Positions 35,636-44,877 of a DNA stretch of 64,000 bases are shown here, one piece after another; position 1 is the stretch's first letter; each line of letters opens with the position of its first letter. Location: the NCBI RefSeq assembly GCF_024437745.1, contig NZ_JANFNY010000002.1, positions 62,001-126,000 on the forward strand, read 5' to 3'. Below the pieces are notes generated by a model. It made no database searches, was not told the origin of the DNA, and was given only the letters and a program-made list of their open reading frames with translations. Source of the stretch: Roseomonas sp. GC11. GTDB taxonomy: Bacteria; Pseudomonadota; Alphaproteobacteria; Acetobacterales; Acetobacteraceae. A program made the translations under genes and the position numbers.

Positions 35636-36511
35636 TTACTCCGCCTCACCGCCGCCCAGCGCATGGACATAGACGGTGAGCATGTTGACCACCGCCGGGT
35701 CCAGCCGCGCGCCCCAGGCCGGCATCACGCCGGCGCGGGCATAGGAGATGCTGTGCACGATGGAAGCCTTGTCGCCGCCATAGAGCCAGACCTGGTCGGC
35801 GAGGTTGGGCGCGCCCATCTCGCGGTTGCCGCGGCCGGTCTCGCCATGGCAGGCCACGCAGTTCTCGGCGAAGAGCGCGGCGCCGCGCTGCGCCGCCGCC
35901 GCATCCTTCGCGCGGCCGGAGAGGCTCAGCACATGCTCGGCCACATCATTCACCTGCGCGGACTTCAGCAGGCCGTCGGCGAGGAAGCGCGGCATGATGC
36001 TGCTGCGCGCCGCGTCATCCTCGGTGTTGCGGATGCCGTGCAGGATGGTGGTCTTGATGTCGTCGAGCTTGCCGCCCCAGATCCAGTCGTCATCGGCGAG
36101 GGTCGGGAAGCCGCCCGGCGCGCCCTGCCCGCCCGCGCCATGGCAGCCGGCGCAGTTGTTGGCGAAGGCGACGCGCCCGCCGGCGAGGGCATAGGCGCGC
36201 ATCTCCGGGTCCGCCACGATCTGCTGCGGCGTCGCCTCGCGCAGGCGGGCCAGGACCGGGGCCTGCTGCTGGGCGCGCTCGGCCATCTCCTGCTGGATGG
36301 CGCCGCGCGCCGTCCAGCCGGTCAGCCCCGTGGCGCCCCTGATCGGCAGCGCCGGGTAGAGCACCACCCAGACCGCCGCGAAGGCGATGGTGGCGTAGAA
36401 CACATAGAGCCACCATTTCGGCAGCGGCGTGTTCAGTTCCTTGATGCCGTCCCATTCATGGCCGGTGGTGTCCCGGCCGCTGACGGCGTCCTTCTCGATC
36501 TTGGTCGGCAT
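35636..36511 (-). CDS. ccoP: cbb3-type cytochrome c oxidase subunit III (diheme)
   Basis: A 291-residue membrane-anchored diheme cytochrome c. A transmembrane helix (about residues 33-56) is followed by two cytochrome c domains with CAGCH (residues 120-124) and CVACH (218-222). Methionine ligands occur downstream of each. It accepts electrons for the catalytic subunit CcoN. It starts two bases after the ccoQ stop. Confidence 0.95.
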   Translation of the reverse strand: MPTKIEKDAVSGRDTTGHEWDGIKELNTPLPKWWLYVFYATIAFAAVWVVLYPALPIRGATGLTGWTARGAIQQEMAERAQQQAPVLARLREATPQQIVADPEMRAYALAGGRVAFANNCAGCHGAGGQGAPGGFPTLADDDWIWGGKLDDIKTTILHGIRNTEDDAARSSIMPRFLADGLLKSAQVNDVAEHVLSLSGRAKDAAAAQRGAALFAENCVACHGETGRGNREMGAPNLADQVWLYGGDKASIVHSISYARAGVMPAWGARLDPAVVNMLTVYVHALGGGEAE

Positions 36512-36513
36512 CG

Positions 36514-36696
36514 TCAGACGCTCCGATGCGGCTGCCGCGGGCGCGGCGCCTCGTCACGCAGGGGGATGGTCGCCACCGCCTCGTAGGTCCGGCGCGTCCC
36601 CGGCCGCATCACCCAGAAGAGGATGAAGGCGAACAGCAGGAAGAACCACACGACCCACAGGGTCTTCAGCAGCGGGTAGAGGGAGACGAGATCCAT
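36514..36696 (-). CDS. ccoQ: cbb3-type cytochrome c oxidase subunit CcoQ
   Basis: A 60-residue protein with a single membrane helix (about residues 9-30) and a short basic tail, in the canonical position between ccoO and ccoP. The motif WVVWFFLLFAFILFWVMRPG is typical. CcoQ stabilises the oxidase complex. Confidence 0.9.
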   Translation of the reverse strand: MDLVSLYPLLKTLWVVWFFLLFAFILFWVMRPGTRRTYEAVATIPLRDEAPRPRQPHRSV

Positions 36697-36709
36697 GGCC
36701 GCGGCCCCC

Positions 36710-37441
36710 TCATTGCTGCCGGACGCGCTCGGGCGTCACATCGCTGAACTTCACCAGCGTGCCGAGCATCTGGAGATAGGAGACGAGCGCGTCCATCTCG
36801 GTGATCTCGCGCGCATCGCCATCGAAGACGCCCTGGCGGGCGCGGGCATAGCGGCGGGCGAAGGCGGTGCCGTCCATCTCCGGCCGCGCCTGGGCTTCCA
36901 GGTCGGCCTTGGCGTTGGCGATCATCTCGTCCGTGTAGGGCACGCCGACGCTGCGCAGGCCGCGCAGGTGGTATTCCACGTCCCGGTAGTCGAGCGGCCG
37001 GTCGAGGAAGGCATAGGGCGGCATCACGCTCTCGGGCACCACGGCGCGCGGGCTGCGCAGATGCGCCGCGTGCCAGTCATCCGAGTAGCGGCCGCCGACG
37101 CGGGCGAGGTCCGGCCCCGTGCGCTTGCTGCCCCACTGGAAGGGGTGGTCGTACATGCTCTCGGCGGCGAGGCTGTAGTGGCCATAGCGCTCCAGCTCGT
37201 CGCGGAAGGGGCGCACCATCTGGCTGTGGCAGGTGTAGCAGCCCTCGCGGATGTAGATGTTGCGGCCCATCTGCTCGAGCGGCGTGTAGGGGCGGATGCC
37301 CTCCACGCGCTCGATCGTCGTCTCCACGGCGAAGAGCGGCACGATCTGCACCAGGCCACCGATGGAGACCGTGATGAGGGAGAGCACCCCCATCAGGATC
37401 AGGTTCTTCTCGATCAGCGCGTGGCTGAAGCGGCGGAACAT
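36710..37441 (-). CDS. ccoO: cbb3-type cytochrome c oxidase subunit II (monoheme)
   Basis: A 243-residue monoheme cytochrome c with one N-terminal transmembrane helix (about residues 14-38). The heme-binding motif CYTCH is at residues 68-72, and [19 protein letters not shown] is a signature of CcoO. It transfers electrons from CcoP to CcoN. It is spaced 13 bp from both ccoN and ccoQ. Confidence 0.95.
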   Translation of the reverse strand: MFRRFSHALIEKNLILMGVLSLITVSIGGLVQIVPLFAVETTIERVEGIRPYTPLEQMGRNIYIREGCYTCHSQMVRPFRDELERYGHYSLAAESMYDHPFQWGSKRTGPDLARVGGRYSDDWHAAHLRSPRAVVPESVMPPYAFLDRPLDYRDVEYHLRGLRSVGVPYTDEMIANAKADLEAQARPEMDGTAFARRYARARQGVFDGDAREITEMDALVSYLQMLGTLVKFSDVTPERVRQQ

Positions 37442-37454
37442 TTTTTTCAGTTCC

Positions 37455-38939
37455 TTATTCAGCGGCTGCGGGAAGGGCGGCGGTCACGGCGGGCTGCTTC
37501 GCCGGCTCGTCGCGCACGGTGCGCCACAGGTTGTAGGCCATGAGGATCGCGCCGGTGAGGTAGAGCACGCCGCCCAGCATGCGGATGACGTAGTAGGGAT
37601 GCATGGCGGCGACGGTCTCGACGAAGGAATACTGGAGGAAGCCCAGCTCGTCGTAGGAGCGCCACATCAGGCCCTGCATGATGCCCGAGACCCACATCGC
37701 GGTGATGTAGAGGACGATGCCGAGCGTCGCGATCCAGAAGTGCCAGTCGGCCAGCTTCTTCGAATACAGCTCGGTCTTGCCCCACAGCCGCGGCACCAGC
37801 CAGTAGAGCGCGCCGAAGGTGATGAAGCCGTTCCAGCCCAGCGCGCCGGAATGCACGTGGCCGATCGTCCAGTCCGTATAGTGGGAGAGCGAGTTCACCG
37901 CCTTGATCGACATCACCGGCCCCTCGAAGGTGGCCATGGCGTAGAAGCCGACGGCGGCGACGGAGAAGCGCAGCCCCGGATCGGTGCGCAGCTTGTCCCA
38001 GGCGCCGGAGAGGGTCATCAGGCCGTTGATCATGCCGCCCCAGGAGGGCATCCACAGCATGATCGAGAACACCATGCCGAGCGTCTGTGCCCAGTCCGGC
38101 AGCGCGGTGTAGTGCAGGTGGTGCGGCCCGGCCCAGATGTAGAGGAAGATCAGCGACCAGAAGTGGACGATGGAGAGGCGGTAGGAATAGACCGGCCGCT
38201 CCGCCTGCTTCGGGATGAAGTAGTACATGATGCCGAGGAAGCCGGCGGTCAGGAAGAAGCCCACCGCGTTGTGGCCATACCACCACTGGATCATCGCATC
38301 CTGCACGCCGGAGGCGGCGACGTAGGACTTCACATGCCCGAGCGACAGCGGCAGCGAGATGTTGTTGCCGATATGCAGCATCGCGACGGTGAGGATGAAG
38401 GCGAGGAAGAACCAGTTCGCCACATAGATATGCGGCTCCTCGCGCTTGATGATCGTGCCGCCGAAGGCAACCAGGTAGGTCACCCAGACGACCGTCAGCC
38501 AGAGGTCCACATACCATTCGGGCTCGGCGTATTCCTTGCCCTGGGTGACGCCCAGCACATAGCCCAGCGCCGCCATCACGATGAAGAACTGGTAGCCCGC
38601 GAAGAGGAACCAGCCCATCTCATCCCCGCCGAAGAGGCGGGCGCGGCAGGTCCGCTGCACGACATAGAGGCTGGTGCAGAGCAGCGCGTTGCCGCCGAAG
38701 GCGAAGATCACCGCGCTGGTGTGCACGGGGCGGAGCCGGCCGAAGGTGGTCCACTCCAGGTCGAGGTTCAGCAGCGGGAAGGCGAGCTGCGACGCGACGA
38801 CGACACCCACCAGGAAGCCGACGATGCCCCAGAACATGGTGGCGATGGCCAGCGCCTTGATCGGCCCTTCCACATACGAATCCTGCCGCAGGGTGCCGAT
38901 CTCGGCGGCGAGGCGCGCGGCGTGGCCTCCTTCTGGCAT
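37455..38939 (-). CDS. ccoN: cbb3-type cytochrome c oxidase subunit I
   Basis: The 494-residue catalytic subunit, with about 12 membrane helices and the heme-copper site. His ligands are visible in [35 protein letters not shown] and [12 protein letters not shown]. It reduces oxygen at very low concentration. ATG 38939 is the natural start ([25 protein letters not shown]); the frame stays open far upstream but that part is antisense to the DUF2189 gene and not conserved. A perfect FNR-type box lies 112 bp before the start. Confidence 0.96.
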   Translation of the reverse strand: MPEGGHAARLAAEIGTLRQDSYVEGPIKALAIATMFWGIVGFLVGVVVASQLAFPLLNLDLEWTTFGRLRPVHTSAVIFAFGGNALLCTSLYVVQRTCRARLFGGDEMGWFLFAGYQFFIVMAALGYVLGVTQGKEYAEPEWYVDLWLTVVWVTYLVAFGGTIIKREEPHIYVANWFFLAFILTVAMLHIGNNISLPLSLGHVKSYVAASGVQDAMIQWWYGHNAVGFFLTAGFLGIMYYFIPKQAERPVYSYRLSIVHFWSLIFLYIWAGPHHLHYTALPDWAQTLGMVFSIMLWMPSWGGMINGLMTLSGAWDKLRTDPGLRFSVAAVGFYAMATFEGPVMSIKAVNSLSHYTDWTIGHVHSGALGWNGFITFGALYWLVPRLWGKTELYSKKLADWHFWIATLGIVLYITAMWVSGIMQGLMWRSYDELGFLQYSFVETVAAMHPYYVIRMLGGVLYLTGAILMAYNLWRTVRDEPAKQPAVTAALPAAAE

Positions 38940-39050
38940 CGTTTTGTCTCCGTCCAGCCCCGGGGGAGCCGCCCCCGCGCGGTCGCACGCCGGGCGTCGG
39001 GGCCGGGGCGCGCTGCTGCCGCAGGGAAGCCGATGGCGGCGCAGCTTGTC

Positions 39051-39066
39051 CTTGATGCGCATCAAG
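39051..39066. promoter_or_regulatory. FNR/FixK-type binding site upstream of ccoN
   Basis: The palindrome CTTGATGCGCATCAAG contains TTGAT-N4-ATCAA (39052-39065), a perfect match to the binding consensus of FNR, FnrL and FixK. Activation of ccoNOQP by this regulator family under low oxygen is well established. The site is in the gap between ccoN (minus) and the DUF2189 gene (plus), and could serve both. Confidence 0.87.
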
Positions 39067-39121
39067 TTTCCGGGAAGGGTTCCGGGGCTAGGCTGCCGCG
39101 GGCCAGTCCTGCCCAGGACGG

Positions 39122-39176
39122 CAAGACGGGGCGGCAAGGCAGACAAGACAGGCAAGACTGGCAAGACAGACAAGAC
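39122..39176. repeat. 9-bp direct repeats (CAAGAC core) before the DUF2189 gene
   Basis: CAAGAC occurs at 39144, 39153, 39162 and 39171 with an exact 9-bp period, plus a further copy at 39122. The array ends 15 bp before the ATG at 39192, so it lies in the leader of that gene. It could be a slippage-prone array or a set of protein-binding sites. Confidence 0.65.
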
Positions 39177-39191
39177 TGGGAGGCAAAGACC

Positions 39192-39992
39192 ATGAACAGC
39201 ACGCAGAGCCACGCCCCGCCCGCCGGTTCCCTGGAAGGCCCGCTGCCCCGCCCGCGCGAGGTGCCGCATGACCAGCCCTGGGTCTGGCTCTCCGCCGGGT
39301 GGAACGACCTCTGGGCCAATCCGGGCCTTGGGCTCACCTATGGCGCGGTGCTGGCGGCGGCGGGCTGGGCGCTCTGCCTCTTCGCCCAGCAGGCGCATAT
39401 GCTCTGGGTGATCCTGCCGGGCACGGCGGGCTTCTTCCTGGTGGCGCCGCTGCTGGCCGCCGGGCTCTACGAGGCCTCCCGCCGCCGCCAGGCCGGGGAG
39501 CCGGCGGGCTGGTCCGGCGTGGCGGAGGGCTTCCGCCGCAATGGCTCGCAGCTGGCCTTCATGGGGGTGGTGCTGCTGCTGATCCACCTCTTCTGGGTGC
39601 GGCTGGCGGGGCTGCTCTTCGCCCTCTGCTTCGGGCCGGGCTTCGCGCCCTCGCTGGAGATGCTGCCGCTGGCCATGCTGCGGGAGGAGCGGCTGATTCC
39701 CTTCCTCATCGCCGGCACCGCCACGGGGGCGCTGCTGGCCGCCCTCACCTTCGGCATTTCCGCCCTCTCCATCCCGATGCTGATCGAGCGCGACATCTCG
39801 GCGGTGGAGGCCATCATCGCCTCCTGGCAGGGGGTGATGGAGAACTGGCGGCCGATGGCGCTCTGGGCCGGGCTGATCGTCCTTTTCACCGGCCTGGCGC
39901 TGATCCCGTTCTTCCTCGGCCTCGTGGTGGCCCTGCCGCTGATCGGCCACGCCACCTGGCACGCCTACCGCGACATCTACCCGCCCAACTGA
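39192..39992 (+). CDS. DUF2189 domain-containing membrane protein
   Basis: A 266-residue inner-membrane protein of the DUF2189 family with about six hydrophobic helices (from about residue 45 onward). [21 protein letters not shown] and the [19 protein letters not shown] segment fit the family. Proteins of this family often lie beside cytochrome oxidase genes, but no function is established. It diverges from ccoN across the region holding the FNR box and may be co-regulated with the oxidase. ATG 39192 follows the 9-bp repeats. Confidence 0.82.
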   Translation: MNSTQSHAPPAGSLEGPLPRPREVPHDQPWVWLSAGWNDLWANPGLGLTYGAVLAAAGWALCLFAQQAHMLWVILPGTAGFFLVAPLLAAGLYEASRRRQAGEPAGWSGVAEGFRRNGSQLAFMGVVLLLIHLFWVRLAGLLFALCFGPGFAPSLEMLPLAMLREERLIPFLIAGTATGALLAALTFGISALSIPMLIERDISAVEAIIASWQGVMENWRPMALWAGLIVLFTGLALIPFFLGLVVALPLIGHATWHAYRDIYPPN

Positions 39993-40013
39993 AGGCGGGG
40001 ACACTGAAGGCGG

Positions 40014-40068
40014 GGTCTGGGGAGGCCCTGCCTCCCCAGCGGGGGCCTGGGGGCGGCGCCCCCAGCCT
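40014..40068. repeat. Type II GC-rich double hairpin, copy a
   Basis: Two adjacent stems, around CTGGGGAGG/CCTCCCCAG and CTGGGGGC/GCCCCCAG, joined by CGGGGGC. It lies between the convergent DUF2189 and GNAT genes, consistent with a bidirectional terminator. Confidence 0.7.
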
Positions 40069-40560
40069 TCAGACCGTCCGGGTCATGAACACCAGATCCA
40101 GCCAGCGCCCGAATTTCCGCCCCACCTCGCCGAGCCGCCCGGCCTCCACGAAGCCCGCCTTGCGGTGCAGGGCGATGGAGGCGGTATTCCCCGCCTCGAT
40201 GGCCCCCACCATCACATGCAGCCCGGCGGCGCGGGCGCGCTCCAGCAGCGCGGCCAGCAGCGCCGAGCCCAGGCCGCGGCCCTGCGCGGCGGGGTCCACG
40301 TAAATCGAGTGCTCCACCGTCTGCGCATAGCCGGCGAAGGGCCGGAAATCGCCATAGCTGGCGAAGCCCAGGATCGTATCGCCCTCCGCCACCACCAGCA
40401 CCGGCAGGCCACGGCCCTGCCGCTCCCGCAGCCAGGACAGGCGCGCCTCCAGCGTCGCCTCCTCCGTGTGCCAGACCGCCAGCGTCTCCCGGATCGCCTG
40501 ATTCAGGATCGCCAGAATGGCGGGAAGATCAGCCTCGGTGGCGTCGCGGATCTCGGGCAT
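40069..40560 (-). CDS. GNAT family N-acetyltransferase, phosphinothricin/methionine-sulfoximine type
   Basis: A 163-residue acetyltransferase. The acetyl-CoA binding motif [12 protein letters not shown] (about residues 92-103) and [36 protein letters not shown] place it with the Pat/MddA group, which acetylates phosphinothricin, methionine sulfoximine or methionine sulfone. The natural substrate here is not known. Start ATG 40560 is normal. A stand-alone gene. Confidence 0.86.
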   Translation of the reverse strand: MPEIRDATEADLPAILAILNQAIRETLAVWHTEEATLEARLSWLRERQGRGLPVLVVAEGDTILGFASYGDFRPFAGYAQTVEHSIYVDPAAQGRGLGSALLAALLERARAAGLHVMVGAIEAGNTASIALHRKAGFVEAGRLGEVGRKFGRWLDLVFMTRTV

Positions 40561-40596
40561 GGGCCGTCCATTGATTTGAAAAATAACTGAAAAAAT

Positions 40597-40664
40597 CTGG
40601 GGGAATGAATTCCCCCAGGCCCCCTTCTTCTCTCTGCCAGGGCCGGGCGCCGATGGCGCCCGGC
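40597..40664. repeat. Type II GC-rich double hairpin, copy b
   Basis: A palindrome around CTGGGGGAAT/ATTCCCCCAG (about 40598-40619) is followed by a second stem, CCGGGCGCC/GGCGCCCGG (about 40643-40663). Unlike the other copies it lies between divergent genes (GNAT and M20), so it is not obviously a terminator here. The rest of 40561-40771 shows nothing more. Confidence 0.6.
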
Positions 40665-40771
40665 ATCAGGAATTCCATCATAGGGGACAAAAATCCATAA
40701 TAAGCGCCGGTTGACCGGCGGCAAGCCGCGCCGCAGTTTGCACCCCCTGCGGGACCACCGGGAGAAAGACC

Positions 40772-41980
40772 ATGCGGCAGGATATCCTCGACGCGATCAA
40801 AGCCTTCGAGCCGGAACTGAAAGAGATCCGGCAGGATATCCACCGCCACCCGGAAACCCGCTTCGAGGAGCACCGCACCGCCGCCCTCGTCGCCGAGAAG
40901 CTGCGCGGCTGGGGGATCGAGGTGGCCACCGGCATCGGCGGCACCGGCGTCGTCGGCACGCTGAAGGGCAGGCGGCCGGGGCAGCGCGCCATCGGCCTGC
41001 GCGCCGACATGGACGCGCTGTTCATCCAGGAAGAGAACGGCTTCGCCCACGCCTCCACCGTGCCGGGCAAGATGCACGCCTGCGGGCATGACGGGCACAC
41101 GGCCATGCTGCTCGGCGCCGCGAAGTATCTGGCCGGCAGCCCGGATTTCGCCGGCACCGTGCATTTCATCTTCCAGCCCGCCGAGGAAGCCGGCACCGGC
41201 GCCGCGGCCATGATCCGCGACCAGCTCTTCACCCGCTTCCCGGTGGACTCGGTCTACGGCATGCACAATTCGCCGGGGCTGCCGGTCGGCACCTTCGCCA
41301 CCCGGCCCGGGCCGGTGCTGGCGGGGGCGGATTTCTGGGGCGTGGAGTTCCACGGCACCGGCGGCCATGGCGGCGGCGCGCCGCACCTCGCCACCGATGC
41401 CACCGTGGTGCTCGGGCATTTCCTGCTGGCCCTCCACACCATCCTGCCGCGCAACCTGCACCCCACGGCCAGCGCCGCCCTCTCGGTGGGCCATGTGGCG
41501 GGCGGCAGCTACGGCTCGCCCAACGTCATGCCCTCCAAGGTGGTGGTGCGCGGCACCGCCCGCTATTTCGAGAAGGGCGACCAGGCCATCATCCGCCGCC
41601 GCCTGCAGGAGCTGGCCGAGACCCTGGCCGCCGCCCAGGGCTGCACCGCCACGCTGAGCTATGAGGAGCTCTGCCCCCCCACCGTCAACGCGGCGGAGAA
41701 GGTGCCGGTGGCCGTGGCCGCCGCCGCCGCCCTGGTGGGGCAGGACAAGGTGGGGGAGGTCACCCTCTCCACCGGCGGCGAGGACTTCGCCTTCATGCTG
41801 CGGGAGAAGCCGGGCGTCTTCATGCGCATCGGCAATGGCGTGAACCCGGACGGCAGCTTCCACAACGTCCACACGCCGAAATACGACTTCAATGACGCGA
41901 TCCTGGGCCTCGGCGCCGCCTACTGGGCGAGCCTGGTGCAGCAGGAACTGGGCTGGACCGAGGAGGAGAACCAGGCATGA
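40772..41980 (+). CDS. M20 family amidohydrolase (hippurate hydrolase-like)
   Basis: A 402-residue M20D metallo-amidohydrolase that removes acyl groups from N-acyl amino acids or related amides. Metal-binding motifs include the cysteine site in MHACGHDGHTAM, EEAGTG with the catalytic Glu, and the distal GGEDFAFML. Length is normal. Its stop overlaps the ATG of the downstream peptide-type binding protein (ATGA), suggesting that imported substrates are hydrolysed by this enzyme. Confidence 0.9.
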   Translation: MRQDILDAIKAFEPELKEIRQDIHRHPETRFEEHRTAALVAEKLRGWGIEVATGIGGTGVVGTLKGRRPGQRAIGLRADMDALFIQEENGFAHASTVPGKMHACGHDGHTAMLLGAAKYLAGSPDFAGTVHFIFQPAEEAGTGAAAMIRDQLFTRFPVDSVYGMHNSPGLPVGTFATRPGPVLAGADFWGVEFHGTGGHGGGAPHLATDATVVLGHFLLALHTILPRNLHPTASAALSVGHVAGGSYGSPNVMPSKVVVRGTARYFEKGDQAIIRRRLQELAETLAAAQGCTATLSYEELCPPTVNAAEKVPVAVAAAAALVGQDKVGEVTLSTGGEDFAFMLREKPGVFMRIGNGVNPDGSFHNVHTPKYDFNDAILGLGAAYWASLVQQELGWTEEENQA

Positions 41981-43614
41981 GCCGCAACCCCACCACCCCC
42001 GCGCGGCGCGCGCCTGGCACCCCGCGGCGCGCCCTGCTGGCCGCGGCCGGCGCCATCGCCCTGCTGGCCGGGACCGCCGCCCCGGCGCGGGCCCAGGGGC
42101 AGACCCAGGGGCAGACGCTGACCATGGGCATCTCCGCCCCGCCGGCCAGCATCGACCCGCATTACTACACGCTGACGCCGAGCATCATGCTCTCGCACCA
42201 TATCTTCGACACGCTGGTGAAGCGGGACGAGAATGCGCGGCTGGTGCCGGGGCTGGCCGAATCCTGGCGCGCGGTGGACCCCACCACCTGGGAATTCCGC
42301 CTGCGCGAGGGCATCACCTTCCACAATGGCGCGCCGCTGACGGCGGAGGATGTGGCCTATAGCCTGAAGCGCGTGCCGACGGTGCAGAGCCCCTCCAGCT
42401 TCGCCGTCTATACCCGCGCCATCACCGGCATCGAGGTGGTGGACGCCCGCACCCTGCGCCTCAAGACGGCGGCCCCCTATCCGCTGCTGCCGAGCGATGT
42501 GGCCGCCATCTTCATCCTGCCGCGCGGCCTTGGGGAGAATGTCGCCTCCGCCAGCTTCAACAGCCCGCAGGTGGCGGTGGGCACGGGGCCGTTCCGCTTC
42601 GTCGCCTATGCGCCGAATGACCGCGTCACCCTCCAGCGCCATGACGGCTACTGGGGCAGCAAGCCCGAGTGGGAGAAGGTGGACTACCGCATCATCACCA
42701 ATGCCGGCTCGCGCGTGGCCGCGCTGCTCTCGGGCGATGTGGCGATGATCGACAACGTCCCCACCCAGGACCTGGCGCGCATGCGCAAGGATGACCGGGT
42801 GAACGTGGTGGAGGGCACCAGCCTGCGGCTGATCTTCCTCGGCCTCGACACCTCCCGCGAGGGCGACACGCCGGACATCACCGGCCCGAATGGCGAGAAG
42901 CTGGGCAAGAACCCGCTGCAGGACCGCCGCGTGCGCGAGGCGCTGTCCATCGCCATCAACCGCGAGGCCATCGCCAGCCGGGTGATGGAGGGCTCCTCCA
43001 TCCCCGCCGGGCAGTTCATGCCGCAGGGCGCCTTCGGCTACGACCCTGGCATTCCCGTGCCGCGCTTCGACCCTGAGCGGGCGAGGAAGCTGCTGGCCGA
43101 GGCCGGCTATCCCAACGGCTTCACCATCACCCTGCGCGGCCCGAATGACCGCTACGTCAATGACGGGCAGATCATCCAGGTGGTGGCGCAGATGTGGACG
43201 CGCATTGGCATCAAGACCACCGTCGATGCCCAGCCGCTGGCCACGCTGATCGGCCGCCTCAACCGCTTCGACTCCTCGGCCTATCTGCTGGGCTGGAGCA
43301 ACTCGACGGGCGAGCCCTCCACCTCGCTGCGCGCCGTGCTCGGCACCCGCTCGCAGGAGCGCGGGCTGGGCCTGTCCAATTTCGGCCGCTACTCCAACCC
43401 GGCGATGGACGACATCACCGCCCGCGGCCTGCTCAGCCTCGACGATGCCGAGCGCGAGAAGCTGATGCAGGAGGCCATGCGCAGCGCCATGCAGGAGACG
43501 GGCATCATCCCCATCCACACCCAGAAGAGCATCTGGGCGCTGAAGCGCGGCCTCACCTACATACCGCGCGTCGATGAAATGACCCTGGCCACCGAAGTGC
43601 GCACCACCCGCTGA
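41977..43614 (+). CDS. ABC transporter substrate-binding protein, family 5 (peptide type)
   Basis: A 545-residue periplasmic SBP_bac_5 protein. The signal peptide (about residues 1-36) has twin arginines (TPRRALLAA). The family pattern SIDPHYYTLTP, LVPGLAESW and the central YPLLPSDV and PNGEKLGKNPL segments are clear. No permease or ATPase gene lies nearby, so it is an orphan or uses a distant transporter. It is closely similar to the protein encoded at 58452. Coupled to the M20 gene upstream. Confidence 0.9.
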   Translation: MSRNPTTPARRAPGTPRRALLAAAGAIALLAGTAAPARAQGQTQGQTLTMGISAPPASIDPHYYTLTPSIMLSHHIFDTLVKRDENARLVPGLAESWRAVDPTTWEFRLREGITFHNGAPLTAEDVAYSLKRVPTVQSPSSFAVYTRAITGIEVVDARTLRLKTAAPYPLLPSDVAAIFILPRGLGENVASASFNSPQVAVGTGPFRFVAYAPNDRVTLQRHDGYWGSKPEWEKVDYRIITNAGSRVAALLSGDVAMIDNVPTQDLARMRKDDRVNVVEGTSLRLIFLGLDTSREGDTPDITGPNGEKLGKNPLQDRRVREALSIAINREAIASRVMEGSSIPAGQFMPQGAFGYDPGIPVPRFDPERARKLLAEAGYPNGFTITLRGPNDRYVNDGQIIQVVAQMWTRIGIKTTVDAQPLATLIGRLNRFDSSAYLLGWSNSTGEPSTSLRAVLGTRSQERGLGLSNFGRYSNPAMDDITARGLLSLDDAEREKLMQEAMRSAMQETGIIPIHTQKSIWALKRGLTYIPRVDEMTLATEVRTTR

Positions 43615-43700
43615 TTTCCTCCGGTTTGGCGTCCCGCCTCAGACCTGCGGCGGGACGCCGGCTGAAAAAGTTTTTTGGTTCTTTTTTCCAAAAAAGAACC
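43615..43700. repeat. Type I composite hairpin repeat, copy 3
   Basis: Starts at the stop of the binding-protein gene. Hairpin A pairs TGGCGTCCCGC with GCGGGACGCC and is followed by CTGAAAAA. Hairpin B (43677-43700) has perfect 11-bp arms. The region 43701-43812 that follows holds no gene. Confidence 0.8.
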
Positions 43701-43812
43701 TTCTTTTCCTTAACTTTTTCCTGAGGCACCGCGCCCGGCGCAATCCGCTTGCCCGCCCGCGCCCGGATCCGGCAGGAGACGGATCAAAGCCTGCCGCCGG
43801 GAAAAGACCGTC

Positions 43813-44805
43813 ATGCCGCACCTGCCTCGCCGGGCGCTGCTCGGCGCTGTTGCCCTGCCTTTCCTCGCGCGCCGCGCGCGGGCCGCCGCCTGGCCCAGCC
43901 GGCCCGTGCGCGTCATCGTGCCCTTCGCCGCCGGTGGCACGACCGACATCGCCGCCCATATCCTGGCCGACCACCTGCGCCGCCGCCTGGGCGAGCCCTT
44001 CCGCGTGGAGAACCGCCCCGGTGCCGCCGGCAATCTGGGCGCCGACCACGTCGCCCGCGCCGAGCCGGATGGCCATACCCTGCTGATGCAGGGGCCCTCC
44101 TCCGGCGCCATCAACCATGTGCTCTATGGCGCCGCCATGCCCTTCCGGCCTGAGGCGCTGGCCAGCATCGGCCTGCTGATGCGCGTGCCCAATATCATCC
44201 TGACCAGCCCCGGCCTGCCGGCCCGCACCCTGACGGAGCTGGTGGTGCTGGCGAAGCGCCGGCCGGGGCAGCTCACCATCGGCTCCTCCGGCTTCGGCAC
44301 CACGCTGCACATGACCGGGGAATTGCTGAAGGTCGAGGCCGGCCTCCAGCTCAGCCACCTGCCCTTCCGCGGCGCCGCGCCCATGCTGGAGGAACTGGCG
44401 GCGGAGCGCGTGGACGTGGCGGTGGACAACCTGCCCTCCGCCCTGCGGCTGGTGCGGGAGAAGAAGATCCGCCCGCTCGCCGTCACCTGCCCCGCGCGCT
44501 GCCCCGCCCTGCCCGGCGTGCCCACCACCGCCGAGGCCGGGCTGCCCCGCGTCGAGGCCACCGCCTGGTTCGGCCTCCAGGCCCCGGCCGCCACCCCGCG
44601 CGGCGTGATCGACACGCTGAACGCCGAGCTGAACAGCTTCATCGCCACCCCCGCGAGCTGGGGCAGGCTGGCCGAGATGGGGGCGCTGAAACCCGGCCTC
44701 ACCCCCGGCGGCGGCACCAGCCCCGCCGCCTTCGATGCCTTCCTGGCCGCCGAGATGCGCAAATGGGCCGAAGTGGCGCGCCGCTCCGGCACGCGGGTGA
44801 ACTGA
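43813..44805 (+). CDS. Tripartite tricarboxylate transporter substrate-binding protein (Bug family), 1
   Basis: A 330-residue periplasmic binding protein. After a signal peptide (about residues 1-25) the Bug family hallmarks appear: WPSRPVRVIVPFAAGGTTDI, VENRPGAAGNLGADHVARAEPDGHTLLM and the segment after GSSGFGTTLHMTGE. Ligands of the family are usually carboxylates. No TctA/TctB membrane genes are nearby. It resembles the next gene and probably arose by tandem duplication. Confidence 0.9.
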   Translation: MPHLPRRALLGAVALPFLARRARAAAWPSRPVRVIVPFAAGGTTDIAAHILADHLRRRLGEPFRVENRPGAAGNLGADHVARAEPDGHTLLMQGPSSGAINHVLYGAAMPFRPEALASIGLLMRVPNIILTSPGLPARTLTELVVLAKRRPGQLTIGSSGFGTTLHMTGELLKVEAGLQLSHLPFRGAAPMLEELAAERVDVAVDNLPSALRLVREKKIRPLAVTCPARCPALPGVPTTAEAGLPRVEATAWFGLQAPAATPRGVIDTLNAELNSFIATPASWGRLAEMGALKPGLTPGGGTSPAAFDAFLAAEMRKWAEVARRSGTRVN

Positions 44806-44877
44806 GCGCCACCCCCGCTTGCTGCGACAGCCGGGCACGTCTAGGGATTGGGGAGAACGTTCAAGAAGGATCGCGCA

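Noticed and set aside
33719-36586. A 955-codon open frame antisense to ccoH-ccoG-ccoP
   Set aside because: The minus strand has three recognisable cytochrome oxidase assembly or structural genes. The antisense product is His/Ala/Gly-rich without domains.
38940-40004. Upstream extension of the ccoN reading frame, possible fusion protein
   Set aside because: The extension is antisense to the DUF2189 gene, passes through the FNR box, and has no resemblance to CcoN. ATG 38939 gives the standard N-terminus.
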